A program made the position numbers and the translations under genes. A stretch of DNA of 64,000 nucleotides from Spirosoma terrae (lineage in GTDB: Bacteria; Bacteroidota; Bacteroidia; Cytophagales; Spirosomataceae), in the NCBI RefSeq assembly GCF_010435915.1, contig NZ_JAAFZH010000002.1, positions 310,001 to 374,000 on the forward strand, in the 5' to 3' direction. The stretch's first letter is position 1; each line of letters opens with the position of its first letter. The notes under the pieces were generated by a model. The model ran no database searches. It was not told where the DNA came from and saw only the letters and a list, made by a program, of their open reading frames with translations. Shown here piece by piece: positions 26,574-34,031 of this stretch.

Positions 26574-27135
26574 TGGTCTGGTATTGATTGGTGGGTTAAG
26601 CAAGCGTATGGGACAGGACAAATCGGAACTAACGTATCATCAGAAACCCCAGCGCGACCACCTCACCGATTTACTTAAACCGTATTGCGATACGGTTTAC
26701 TGGTCCGTAAATGCCAGCCAGGCCGCCAGTTTGTCGGATGCCGGGCAGCCGCTCATTGTCGATGCATTCGATAATCTGGTTGGACCATTAAACGGCATTA
26801 TGTCGGCTTTTCAGACCGTTCCTGATACGGCCTGGCTGGCCGTAGCCTGCGATATGCCTTTCCTGACGGCTGAGTCGCTGGACGTTTTGGTACATGGTCG
26901 TGACGTGACAAAAAATGCGACCTGCTTCTACGATTCAGATGGCCGTTTTCCTGAGCCTTTATTATGTATCTGGGAACCTTCATTCTGGCCCATTCTACAG
27001 CAATCCTACACAGACGGTGCTTACTCGCCCCGCCGAATCCTGATGCTGAATGATATTCATCTATTGACAGCACCCAGCATTCGCGAACTAACCAACATTA
27101 ACGATGCGGCAACCAGAGCCAGGCTAGGTTTATAG
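26539..27135 (+). CDS. mobA: MobA-like molybdenum cofactor guanylyltransferase (NTP transferase)
   Basis: A 198-residue nucleotidyltransferase expected to attach GMP to molybdopterin. The nucleotide-binding start is LVLIGGLSKRMGQDKSEL, followed by the catalytic-site motif AVACDMPFLT. No ATG lies before the glycine-rich loop; the likely start is GTG 26539 or GTG 26548, inside moaC. This overlap suggests translational coupling to moaC. The motif YHQKPQRDHL is characteristic of the Bacteroidota form of the family. The stop codon abuts a 26-base perfect hairpin. Confidence 0.9.
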   Translation: MENVTSSATRINGLVLIGGLSKRMGQDKSELTYHQKPQRDHLTDLLKPYCDTVYWSVNASQAASLSDAGQPLIVDAFDNLVGPLNGIMSAFQTVPDTAWLAVACDMPFLTAESLDVLVHGRDVTKNATCFYDSDGRFPEPLLCIWEPSFWPILQQSYTDGAYSPRRILMLNDIHLLTAPSIRELTNINDAATRARLGL

Positions 27136-27189
27136 ATTTTTTCATCGATATGCCATGTCTTCGAGACATGGCATATCGATGAAAAAATC
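27135..27189. terminator. 26-base perfect hairpin at the end of mobA
   Basis: Arms 27135-27160 and 27164-27189 are perfectly complementary with a 3-base loop (TCG). The left arm starts with a T-run and the right arm ends with an A-run, so the outer pairs are A-T and the core is CATCGATATGCCATGTCT. It begins on the last base of the mobA stop codon. It should stop transcription or protect the mRNA 3' end, though a U-tract after the stem is missing. Confidence 0.75.
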
Positions 27190-27259
27190 GTTTATAAGGT
27201 TGCCCTGTTCTGCCCAAACATCCGCGGATGACTTCAGTTGATACATAAAATGCAAGCTT

Positions 27260-27868
27260 ATGAACTCAATTGGGCAATACCTGATTACGATTGGTGCTTT
27301 TTTGCTGGGCAACATAGCAACAGCTCAACGTGTTACGTCGGCGAATACATTGTATGATTTTAGCCATCAGCGTATTCGTCATCAAAAAACGCTTGGCCTA
27401 ACGCTTGGAGGGTATGCGCTGGCCAATATAGCCGCCGGGAGTATTATGGCGGGGCAAACTACTGGCGAAGCCCGCTATTTCCATCGGATGAATATATACT
27501 GGAACCTGGTTAATCTTGGCATTGCCGGGGCTGGTTTATTGGGTTCCCGGAACGTAAAGCCGGGCGACGAAACACTGGCGCAGGCTGTTCGCCGACATGA
27601 AACCATGAAGCAGGTGCTGTTGGTAAATGCCGGCCTCGATGTCGCTTATGTACTGGGAGGAGCGTATTTGCAGGAACGAGGACAATCCCGTCCCGATAAA
27701 CGCGAACAACTAGAGGGATATGGTAAATCGATCATGCTGCAGGGTGGATTTTTGCTCGCTTTTGATCTGGTGAATTATTTCATTTTCAAGAACCGGGGCG
27801 ACAAACAGGAAATAAAACTTCTTTCGGCCGGACCTATGGGAGTAGGGTTGGCTATGCCAATCCGATAG
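27260..27868 (+). CDS. Conserved membrane protein, DUF6992-like
   Basis: A 202-residue protein with a signal peptide (MNSIGQYLITIGAFLLGNIA) and three or four further hydrophobic stretches. Conserved-looking features are the repeated pattern LGGYALANIAAGS, YFHRMNIYWNLVNLGIAGAG and LVNAGLDVAYVLGGAYL, with polar Asn and Trp inside helices. This fits an integral membrane family called DUF6992 in Bacteroidota; the assignment is from memory of the pattern. No function is known. It stands alone between hairpins. Confidence 0.72.
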   Translation: MNSIGQYLITIGAFLLGNIATAQRVTSANTLYDFSHQRIRHQKTLGLTLGGYALANIAAGSIMAGQTTGEARYFHRMNIYWNLVNLGIAGAGLLGSRNVKPGDETLAQAVRRHETMKQVLLVNAGLDVAYVLGGAYLQERGQSRPDKREQLEGYGKSIMLQGGFLLAFDLVNYFIFKNRGDKQEIKLLSAGPMGVGLAMPIR

Positions 27869-27987
27869 TCCGTTGCTAAGACATAAATACGGGTTAATCA
27901 TGTTCGGGAAAGGCTTTTTCAGCGAAGCAGCTCCAACAACTATTCCGTATGGATGTTAACCGATAAGACATTAACTAGGACATACGA

Positions 27988-28565
27988 ATGGAAAACCCAC
28001 TTCGCGAATCGATTCGGGAGACAGCCAAACACTGGTGGATTCCCTTGCTGGTTGGTATAGTTATGATTGGCTTCAGCATCTGGATTTTGTCCACGCCAAC
28101 AACATCTTATCGCTCGCTAAGCTTCCTGTTTAGCCTGGTATTGACTATATCGGGACTTGCTGAAGTAGCCTTTGCTGTTAACAACCGCCAGCAGATTCAG
28201 GGATGGGGCGGGTTGTTAATCGGGGCACTGATTGATTTGGCACTGGGGGTATATTTGCTGGTGAATCCAACCGTAACCATGATGGTTCTGCCCGTGCTGC
28301 TGGGAGCTGTGCTGTTAATACGAGGGGCTTTCGTAATGGGTCGTCGTTTAGTTTACGCTCTGTTGGGGTTGCTAACTGGGTTTTGATCTTACTGTTAGGA
28401 TTAGCGCTCGTTATTTTTGCCATTCTGATGATCAGTAACCCCACGTTCGGCATGTTTAATATCATTATCTGGACGAGCATGGCTTTCTTTTTCGCTGGTG
28501 TTTATCGGATTTCCCTGGCTCTTCGTCTGCGTACCCTGAAAAAACGTATGGATCACGAATCGTAA
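27988..28565 (+). pseudogene. HdeD/DUF308-like membrane protein gene with a single-base frameshift
   Basis: Two frames together make one normal-length HdeD-type protein of about 192 residues with six TM helices. The first frame (27988-28386) starts MENPLRESIRETAKHWWIPL and runs to a premature stop; the second continues as ANWVLILLLGLALVIFAILM and ends KRMDHES. The good match to the family resumes in the second frame already at SSFSLRSVGVANW, which places the shift at about 28338-28340, a GGG run where GGGG would restore the frame. Either the gene is broken, or the base is missing from the assembly. HdeD proteins are linked to acid stress. No slippery heptamer is seen. Confidence 0.78.
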
Positions 28566-28656
28566 GTAATTGGCAGCACATGGTTTTTCGCCATCAGCTC
28601 TGAACTTATCTGAATCTGGCGCGGTTTTGCGATAATTCACTAATCGCAAGGCCACT

Positions 28657-29442
28657 ATGCAAACGATTCTACAACCTTTCCAAACGTTCATAGACAGAGT
28701 TGTCGAATGTCTTCGTGAAGATCCCGGTGCTATCGGTCTGGCAGTTGGCGGGTCCTGGATTTCCGCCGATATGGACGCCTATTCCGACCTTGATCTGGTG
28801 CTGGTAACAGAACAAGCCATTGCGCCCGACGTTGCTCATATGCGGGCGTATGCGTCGCGGCTAGGTACGCTCATTGGGGCGTTTCGGGGCGATCATGTTG
28901 GTGAACCTCGTTTGCTTATTGCTCTCTACGATTGCCCACTTCTACACGTCGATATCAAGTTTTTAACGCTGCCTGAATTTTATGAGCGTGTTGAAGATCC
29001 GGTCGTGGTTTGGGAACGTAACGGCTTATTAACATCCGTAATTCAGGATTCAATGGCGGAATATCCTCCTTTTGATTTTCAATGGATCGAAGACCGTTTC
29101 TGGATATGGGTTCATTACGCAGCTCTCAAAATTGGTCGGGGTGAGTATTTCGAAGCGATGGACTTTCTTTCGTTTCTGCGGAACGTAGTGTTTGGTCCAA
29201 TGGTACACCTGCGTAAAGGTGGCTTGCCGAGGGGAGTCAGACGGCTGGAAACACTGGCTGATCAGACCGACTTAATACGTCTACGGAATACGGTTGCGGC
29301 ACCAGAACGAGAATCACTACGTAAAGCAATGACGGAGGCCATTGCTTTCTACGAAGAGTTGCGGGATATACTGGCTCCTGCTACGTTGCAGAAAAACGAT
29401 GCTGCCCAAACCGCAGTGTTACGTTACGTAGCAACGCTCTAA
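28657..29442 (+). CDS. Nucleotidyltransferase domain protein (aminoglycoside adenylyltransferase-like)
   Basis: A 261-residue cytoplasmic protein of the Pol-beta nucleotidyltransferase fold. The active-site pattern GGSWISADMDAYSDLDLVLV contains the GGS loop and DxD metal ligands; a third acidic residue follows in VDIKFLT. The C-terminal half is helical and lacks a recognisable named domain. It resembles small-molecule nucleotidyltransferases (streptomycin or lincosamide adenylyltransferase type), but the substrate is unknown and resistance is only a guess. Confidence 0.8.
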   Translation: MQTILQPFQTFIDRVVECLREDPGAIGLAVGGSWISADMDAYSDLDLVLVTEQAIAPDVAHMRAYASRLGTLIGAFRGDHVGEPRLLIALYDCPLLHVDIKFLTLPEFYERVEDPVVVWERNGLLTSVIQDSMAEYPPFDFQWIEDRFWIWVHYAALKIGRGEYFEAMDFLSFLRNVVFGPMVHLRKGGLPRGVRRLETLADQTDLIRLRNTVAAPERESLRKAMTEAIAFYEELRDILAPATLQKNDAAQTAVLRYVATL

Positions 29443-29445
29443 CTA

Positions 29446-29512
29446 GTAGCCTGGACCTCCGGTCCGGGTAATGTCACAAACTTTTTTTACCCGGACCGGA
29501 GGTCCAGGCTAC
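29446..29512. repeat. 26-base perfect inverted repeat
   Basis: Arms 29446-29471 and 29487-29512 are exactly complementary, starting GTAGCCTGGACCTCCGGTCC. The 15-base loop is T-rich. It begins four bases after the stop of the nucleotidyltransferase gene and ends 18 bases before the guaD start. The GC-rich stem and position suit a dispersed intergenic palindrome that can also act as a terminator. Confidence 0.8.
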
Positions 29513-29530
29513 ATTAAACATATAGCTGTA

Positions 29531-30007
29531 ATGATTAATCAGGATGAACAATTTTTGCGCGAAGCCATCCAACTGGCGCGTGAAGGAATGACCACTGGCC
29601 AGGGCGGGCCTTTTGGCTCTGTGATCGTAAAAAACGGCGAAATCGTTGGACGAGGTTGTAATCAGGTTACGTCAACGAACGACCCAACTGCTCATGCCGA
29701 AGTGGTAGCTATTCGGGATGCGTGTCGAAATCTTGGTACGTTTCAGCTGGATGGCTGCACACTATATGCTTCGTGTGAACCCTGCCCCATGTGTCTGGGG
29801 GCCATTTACTGGGCACGACCCAGTCGAATTGTGTATGGAGCCTTCCATTACGACGCGGCCCGCGCTGGTTTCGACGACCATTTCATTTATAATGAGTTGG
29901 AAAAACCCCGCGAGGAACGTCATATTCCCATGCAGCAGTCACTACGTGACGAAGCCAATCTGGTTTTCGATGAATGGATTGCGTTGGAAAAACGAGTACC
30001 GTATTGA
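29531..30007 (+). CDS. guaD: Guanine deaminase (cytidine deaminase-fold)
   Basis: Deaminates guanine to xanthine for purine salvage or nitrogen use. The 158-residue protein starts at ATG 29531 (MINQDEQFLREAIQLARE). Zinc ligands are His55 in DPTAHAEVVAI with catalytic Glu57, and Cys85 and Cys88 in SCEPCPMC. The sequence GAIYWARPSRIVYGAFHYDA and the AGFDDHFIYNELEKP segment match Bacillus subtilis GuaD and separate it from tRNA adenosine deaminase TadA. An in-frame ATG upstream (29471) overlaps the inverted repeat and is unlikely. Confidence 0.9.
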   Translation: MINQDEQFLREAIQLAREGMTTGQGGPFGSVIVKNGEIVGRGCNQVTSTNDPTAHAEVVAIRDACRNLGTFQLDGCTLYASCEPCPMCLGAIYWARPSRIVYGAFHYDAARAGFDDHFIYNELEKPREERHIPMQQSLRDEANLVFDEWIALEKRVPY

Positions 30008-30010
30008 GTT

Positions 30011-30129
30011 TTTCGACAGGATTCACGGGATGAGTAGGATGCTTTTTATTGCCTTAACGCTTAAAGCGTTTTATCCCGTAAACACTATGGGCCTGACAGC
30101 TATCACGAATCTTGTCAATCCTGTCGAAA
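30011..30129. repeat. Inverted repeat of the ACAGGATT type between guaD and kdnA
   Basis: Arms TTTCGACAGGATT (30011-30023) and AATCCTGTCGAAA (30117-30129) are perfectly complementary over 13 bases. The left side continues as tandem-like words (GGATTCACGGGATGAGTAGGAT), as in the dispersed GGATT-type repeats of Bacteroidota. No gene is seen in 30008-30206. Confidence 0.65.
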
Positions 30130-30149
30130 CGAAAACCTTTGAAAAACCG

Positions 30150-30157
30150 TACTTTTG
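30150..30157 (+). promoter_or_regulatory. Probable -7 element of the Kdo8N operon
   Basis: TACTTTTG matches the Bacteroidota -7 consensus TAnnTTTG exactly and lies 49 bases before the kdnA start codon. A well-spaced TTG at -33 is not evident, so the call rests on the -7 box and position. Confidence 0.5.
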
Positions 30158-30206
30158 TAAAAAAAAGAGCCGATTCCTCGAAACGGCTTTCTAAACGGTT
30201 TTCGTT

Positions 30207-31412
30207 ATGCCAGGAATGGAATTTTTTGGAGCGGCCGAGCGCAAGGAAATCAACGATGTGCTTGAGACCGGTATCCTGTTTCGCTATAATCACGAAGCAC
30301 AACGCAACAATATTTATAAAGCCCGTGAGTTTGAGGCTGAAGTTGCCAAATTGGTAGGTGCTCAATACGCTCATGCAGTATCGAGCGGGTCAACGGCCGT
30401 TTTGTGCGCCCTGGCAGCTGCTGGTATTGGTGCCGGTGACGAGGTGATCGTGCCACCGTTTACCTACATAGCTACGGTTGAGGCCGTTCTGATGGCCGGA
30501 GCTCTACCTGTTTTTGCCGATATCGACGATACCATTTGTCTGAGTGCTGACGGTATCCGTAAGGCCATTACGCCGAAAACAAAAGCCGTTTGTCTGGTTC
30601 ATATGTGTGGTCAGATGGCCGATATGGACGCCATCATGGCCGTTATCAACGAGCATAATCTGGTGCTGGTCGAAGATGCTGGTCAGGCAATGGGCGCCAG
30701 CTACAAAGGAGTTTATACGGGCCTTTGGGGTAAAACCGGAGCCTATTCCTTCGACTTCTTCAAAATTGCCACAGCGGGTGAAGGTGGCATCATGGTGACA
30801 AACGACGAAACGGCTTATAAGCACGCTGATTCGTATTCCGACCACGGTCACGATCATATTGGTTCAAACCGGGGTATGGAGCAACACCCAGTTATGGGCT
30901 TCAACTACCGGATCAGCGAACTCCATGCTGCGGTTGGGCTGGTTCAAACGCGCCGGGTTCCCGAAATTATTCAGAACAACAATCGCCATAAAAAACAATT
31001 GATGTCGACGTTGGGTCAGGTGCCAGGCGTGTCGTTTGCCCGTATTCCCGATGCAAACGGCGATTCGGCTACGTTCCTGAATTTGCTGTTGCCGGATACC
31101 GAAACCGCCGGTCGTTTTGTGGCTGAACTGAATGCGGCTGGTGTTGGAGGGTTCAACTACTGGTTCACGAATATGTACCACTTCATTAACCAGTGGAACC
31201 ATCTGAAAGATATGAAGACAGCCGCAGCGTTGCCTATCGAGAAATTTGGTGCTCCGCAGGATTACCATAATCTCGATATTCCAAACGCACAGGCGGTGGT
31301 CGGGCGATTGGTTTCGTTCGGTATCCGGGCTACCTGGACATCGGAGGAAGTAGCTGCACTGGCTAAAAATATCGAAGCCGCAGCCCGCAAAGCCACACTG
31401 GTAGAAGCGTAA
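30207..31412 (+). CDS. kdnA: 8-amino-3,8-dideoxy-manno-octulosonate (Kdo8N) transaminase
   Basis: PLP enzyme of the DegT/DnrJ/EryC1/StrS family, 401 residues. In Shewanella KdnA transfers an amino group from glutamate to the C8 aldehyde of oxidised Kdo. The N-terminus MPGMEFFGAAERKEINDVLE and segment FRYNHEAQRNN resemble that enzyme, as do GAGDEVIVPPFTY and YSDHGHDHIGSNRGMEQHP. The PLP lysine is Lys186 in SFDFFKIATAGEGG. The identity is supported by kdnB and the kds genes downstream. A DUF4160 gene starts 4 bases after its stop. Confidence 0.9.
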   Translation: MPGMEFFGAAERKEINDVLETGILFRYNHEAQRNNIYKAREFEAEVAKLVGAQYAHAVSSGSTAVLCALAAAGIGAGDEVIVPPFTYIATVEAVLMAGALPVFADIDDTICLSADGIRKAITPKTKAVCLVHMCGQMADMDAIMAVINEHNLVLVEDAGQAMGASYKGVYTGLWGKTGAYSFDFFKIATAGEGGIMVTNDETAYKHADSYSDHGHDHIGSNRGMEQHPVMGFNYRISELHAAVGLVQTRRVPEIIQNNNRHKKQLMSTLGQVPGVSFARIPDANGDSATFLNLLLPDTETAGRFVAELNAAGVGGFNYWFTNMYHFINQWNHLKDMKTAAALPIEKFGAPQDYHNLDIPNAQAVVGRLVSFGIRATWTSEEVAALAKNIEAAARKATLVEA

Positions 31413-31416
31413 CGTA

Positions 31417-31707
31417 ATGCCCACGTTATTTATTAGTGCAGGGCTGCGCTTCTTCTTGGTTATGTTCGATCTTATCAATGAACCTTTCCATATTCATGTC
31501 GGTGACGGCGGACGAAAGCTCTGTAAGTATTGGATTTTTGCCGACGGAAGTTTTGAATTGGCAGATTCTAAAGGGTTTAAACAACGTGAACTGAACGATA
31601 TTGAAGCGACGTTAACAGCACAAATGGCCTTAATTCAGGAAATGTATGGCAACTATTGCACAACCAACCATATTGCAATCAATTATAAAACCAAACGGAG
31701 TAGTTGA
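31417..31707 (+). CDS. DUF4160 domain protein (possible toxin-antitoxin-like partner)
   Basis: A 96-residue cytoplasmic protein. The start MPTLFISAGLRFFLVMFD, the EPFHIHVGDGGRKLCKYWI core and GFKQRELNDIEATL match DUF4160. The family often sits directly beside a DUF2442 gene, as here, where the next gene overlaps by 62 bases. Such pairs have the size and overlap of toxin-antitoxin modules, but no toxic activity can be read from sequence. The gene starts 4 bases after kdnA, so it is cotranscribed with sugar genes it has no evident link to. Base composition is AT-richer than the neighbours. Confidence 0.85.
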   Translation: MPTLFISAGLRFFLVMFDLINEPFHIHVGDGGRKLCKYWIFADGSFELADSKGFKQRELNDIEATLTAQMALIQEMYGNYCTTNHIAINYKTKRSS

Positions 31708-31957
31708 TCAGGTAATGATTGATGATCTACCTATCATCAAGAATGTTTGGGTAGATGATACTCGAGTGCATATGGATCTTGAAGATGGACGGTCAATTGC
31801 ATGGCCGTTTACCTGGTCGCCACTTTTAGCTAACGCCACTTCTGAGCAACGGCAACATTTTTCATTTTCTGCTTATCATATTTTTTGGGATGATATAGAC
31901 GAAATTATTGGTGTAAAAAACGTTTTATATCCCCCTATTAAAGCGGCTGATGCTTAA
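31646..31957 (+). CDS. DUF2442 domain protein
   Basis: A 103-residue protein whose core (VWVDDTRVHMDLEDGRSIAW, then PFTWSPLL and FWDDIDEIIGVKNVL) fits DUF2442, a small beta-rich domain sometimes proposed as an antitoxin or regulator. It overlaps the DUF4160 gene by 62 bases and its stop overlaps an ATG used for a longer reading of kdnB. By hand count, bases 31741-31920 are about 39 percent G+C, against about half in the neighbouring sugar genes. Confidence 0.83.
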   Translation: MATIAQPTILQSIIKPNGVVDQVMIDDLPIIKNVWVDDTRVHMDLEDGRSIAWPFTWSPLLANATSEQRQHFSFSAYHIFWDDIDEIIGVKNVLYPPIKAADA

Positions 31958-31976
31958 AATTCAGCCTGAAGCCATC

Positions 31977-33080
31977 ATGGTAGCTGCACAAACACAAACC
32001 ACGCATAAGAACTTTAAAGGCATCGAGAAGACCGTTTTTGGTCGGGGAAGTTTTTCACAACTCGATGAAATTCTGGCTCCACGTCGGGGCGACAACGAAG
32101 GCTATTTTGTCTTCATCGTCGATAATTATTTTAAAGGAAAACCGCTCGAGGAGCGGGTTCCGGTTCATGCCGAAGACCTGACGTATTACATCAGTGTTGA
32201 AGAGCACGAGCCGACTACGGAGCAAATCGATCAGCTTCGCGATGAAATCCTGGCCAAAAAAGGGCTTCCTTCCGGGGTTGTAGGCATTGGTGGAGGAAGC
32301 ATCATGGACATTGCCAAAGCATTGTCGCTGATGCTGACCAACGAAGGCTCATCGACGCTATATCAGGGGCTGAACCTAATCAAAAAACCAGGGGTGTATC
32401 ACGTGGGGGTACCAACCATTTCAGGAACAGGAGCCGAAGTGTCGATGACTGCTGTGTTGACTGGACCCGTTAAAAAACTCGGTCTGAAATGCGAATGGAC
32501 AGTCTTTAACCAAGTCGTGCTCGATCCTGAATTGATTGCCAGCGTACCGCGCAACTGGTGGTTCTATACGGGTATGGATACGTACATCCACTGCGTAGAG
32601 TCGGAAAACGGCCGCATGAATAACGCGTATTCGCATGCGTACGCCGAACAGGCCATGAAGCTTTGTCGGGAGGTTTACCTGGGCGAACAGTCTGGGCAGA
32701 CACCCGAAAACGACGATAAACTGATGGTGGCGTCGTTGATGGGCGGGTTGAGCCTGACCTATTCGGAGGTTGGTGTGTGCCACGCGCTCAGCTACGGCTT
32801 ATCGAAAATTCTGGGAACTCGCCATTGTTATGCCAATTGCCTGATCATGAATCATCTGGAAGACTACTATCCGGAAGGTGTTGCTGAATTCAAGCAGATG
32901 GTAGCGTACCACCAGATTGATTTGCCGCAGGGCCTGGCGAACGAATGGGACGATGAAACCATTACAAAGATGGCCCACGTATCGTATAATCTGCCCCATA
33001 TGTGGCTGCATGCCATCGGTGACAATTGGCAGGAGGTCATTACCATCGACGTACTGAAAGATCTGTTCCGGCGCTTATAA
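31977..33080 (+). CDS. kdnB: 3-deoxy-manno-octulosonate 8-oxidase (iron-type alcohol dehydrogenase)
   Basis: Iron-dependent alcohol dehydrogenase family protein, 367 residues from ATG 31977. In Shewanella KdnB oxidises the C8 hydroxyl of Kdo to an aldehyde for KdnA. The N-terminal KTVFGRGSFSQLDEIL is typical, the NAD-binding GIGGGSIMDIAKAL and TISGTGAEVS motifs are clear, and the metal ligands are Asp201, His205, His269 and His283 (GMDTYIHC, GVCHALSYG, GTRHCYAN). An ATG at 31950 overlapping the DUF2442 stop would add nine residues. It is followed after 22 bases by kdsA. Confidence 0.91.
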   Translation: MVAAQTQTTHKNFKGIEKTVFGRGSFSQLDEILAPRRGDNEGYFVFIVDNYFKGKPLEERVPVHAEDLTYYISVEEHEPTTEQIDQLRDEILAKKGLPSGVVGIGGGSIMDIAKALSLMLTNEGSSTLYQGLNLIKKPGVYHVGVPTISGTGAEVSMTAVLTGPVKKLGLKCEWTVFNQVVLDPELIASVPRNWWFYTGMDTYIHCVESENGRMNNAYSHAYAEQAMKLCREVYLGEQSGQTPENDDKLMVASLMGGLSLTYSEVGVCHALSYGLSKILGTRHCYANCLIMNHLEDYYPEGVAEFKQMVAYHQIDLPQGLANEWDDETITKMAHVSYNLPHMWLHAIGDNWQEVITIDVLKDLFRRL

Positions 33081-33102
33081 TTTATCTTAACTGTTGACAA
33101 TT

Positions 33103-33954
33103 ATGTCTCAAAAAATCGTTCGCGTTGGCGACATCGAGTGCGGGTCTGATGAGTTGTTCCTCATTAGTGGACCCTGCGTTATCGAAGACGAAAAAATTAT
33201 GATGACGGTTGCCGAACAACTCCGCGAAATCCAGGAGCGAGTCGGTATCAAAATCATCTATAAATCATCGTTCCAGAAAGACAACCGTTCTAGTCTGGAC
33301 TATTACAATGGTCCTGGTCTGGAGAAAGGCATTGCGATTCTGGCCAAAGTAAAAGAACAATTCGGGTTTCCGTTGCTGACCGATGTGCACTATCCTGATC
33401 AGTGCGCTCCGGTAGCGGAGGTGGTCGATGTTATCCAGATTCCGGCTTATCTGTGTATGCAGACTATGCTGGTTACGGCAGCGGCTAAAACCGGCCGGGT
33501 GGTGAACATTAAACATGGTCAGTTTCTGGCACCGGAAAACATGAAGCACCCGGTCAAAAAAGTGGAAGATTCGGGCAACGATCAGATCATACTGACGGAA
33601 CGCGGATATACCTTCGGCTATAACGATCTGGTGGTCGACCCACGTAGTTTCTATCACATGGCACGTACCAACTATCCGGTCGTTTTCGACGTAACGCACG
33701 CCATTCGTAAGTATGGTATTCCGTCGGCCGATGCTAAAGGTGGTGCCCGCGAGTACTTGCCGGTATTGGCTCGCGCGGGTGTGGCTGCTGGTGTTGATGG
33801 TCTGTTTGTGGAAACGCATACCTGCCCATCCGAAGCCCTTTGCGATGCCGCCAGTCAGCTCGACATTCGCTATCTGGAAGAGTTCCTGAAACCCTTGCTA
33901 GAGCTACATGCTGTTGAAGTGAAATACCGCAATACCTTGCCAGAACTGGCGTAA
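33103..33954 (+). CDS. kdsA: 3-deoxy-8-phosphooctulonate (KDO-8-P) synthase, metal-dependent class
   Basis: Condenses arabinose 5-phosphate with phosphoenolpyruvate to Kdo 8-phosphate, the first step of Kdo synthesis. It is 283 residues from ATG 33103. Metal ligands of the metal-dependent class are all present with the spacing of the Aquifex enzyme: Cys25 (SGPCVIE), His199 (FDVTHA), Glu237 (FVETHTCP) and Asp248. E. coli KdsA has Asn in place of the Cys. Substrate motifs YKSSFQKDNRSS and NIKHGQFLAPENM are intact. Confidence 0.96.
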   Translation: MSQKIVRVGDIECGSDELFLISGPCVIEDEKIMMTVAEQLREIQERVGIKIIYKSSFQKDNRSSLDYYNGPGLEKGIAILAKVKEQFGFPLLTDVHYPDQCAPVAEVVDVIQIPAYLCMQTMLVTAAAKTGRVVNIKHGQFLAPENMKHPVKKVEDSGNDQIILTERGYTFGYNDLVVDPRSFYHMARTNYPVVFDVTHAIRKYGIPSADAKGGAREYLPVLARAGVAAGVDGLFVETHTCPSEALCDAASQLDIRYLEEFLKPLLELHAVEVKYRNTLPELA

Positions 33955-33960
33955 TTGACG

Positions 33961-34024
33961 ATGTATGCTGTACGTAGTATGATGTATCTGGTTTCTAATG
34001 CATTATACTACGTACGGCATACAT
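33961..34024. repeat. 20-base inverted repeat between kdsA and kdsC-like gene
   Basis: Arms 33961-33980 (ATGTATGCTGTACGTAGTAT) and 34005-34024 pair at 20 positions with one G-T wobble, leaving a 24-base loop. It fills the gap from just after kdsA to just before the kdsC-like start codon, so it lies inside an operon and could trim or attenuate the message. Each arm carries the TACGTA word. Confidence 0.75.
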
Positions 34025-34031
34025 ATTTTTT

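Noticed and set aside
27988-28565. Programmed ribosomal frameshift in the HdeD-like gene
   Set aside because: No slippery heptamer and no downstream stimulatory structure was seen; mutation or assembly error fits better.
30008-30206. Possible small gene between guaD and kdnA
   Set aside because: The frame crosses the GGATT-type repeat and promoter and has no domain.
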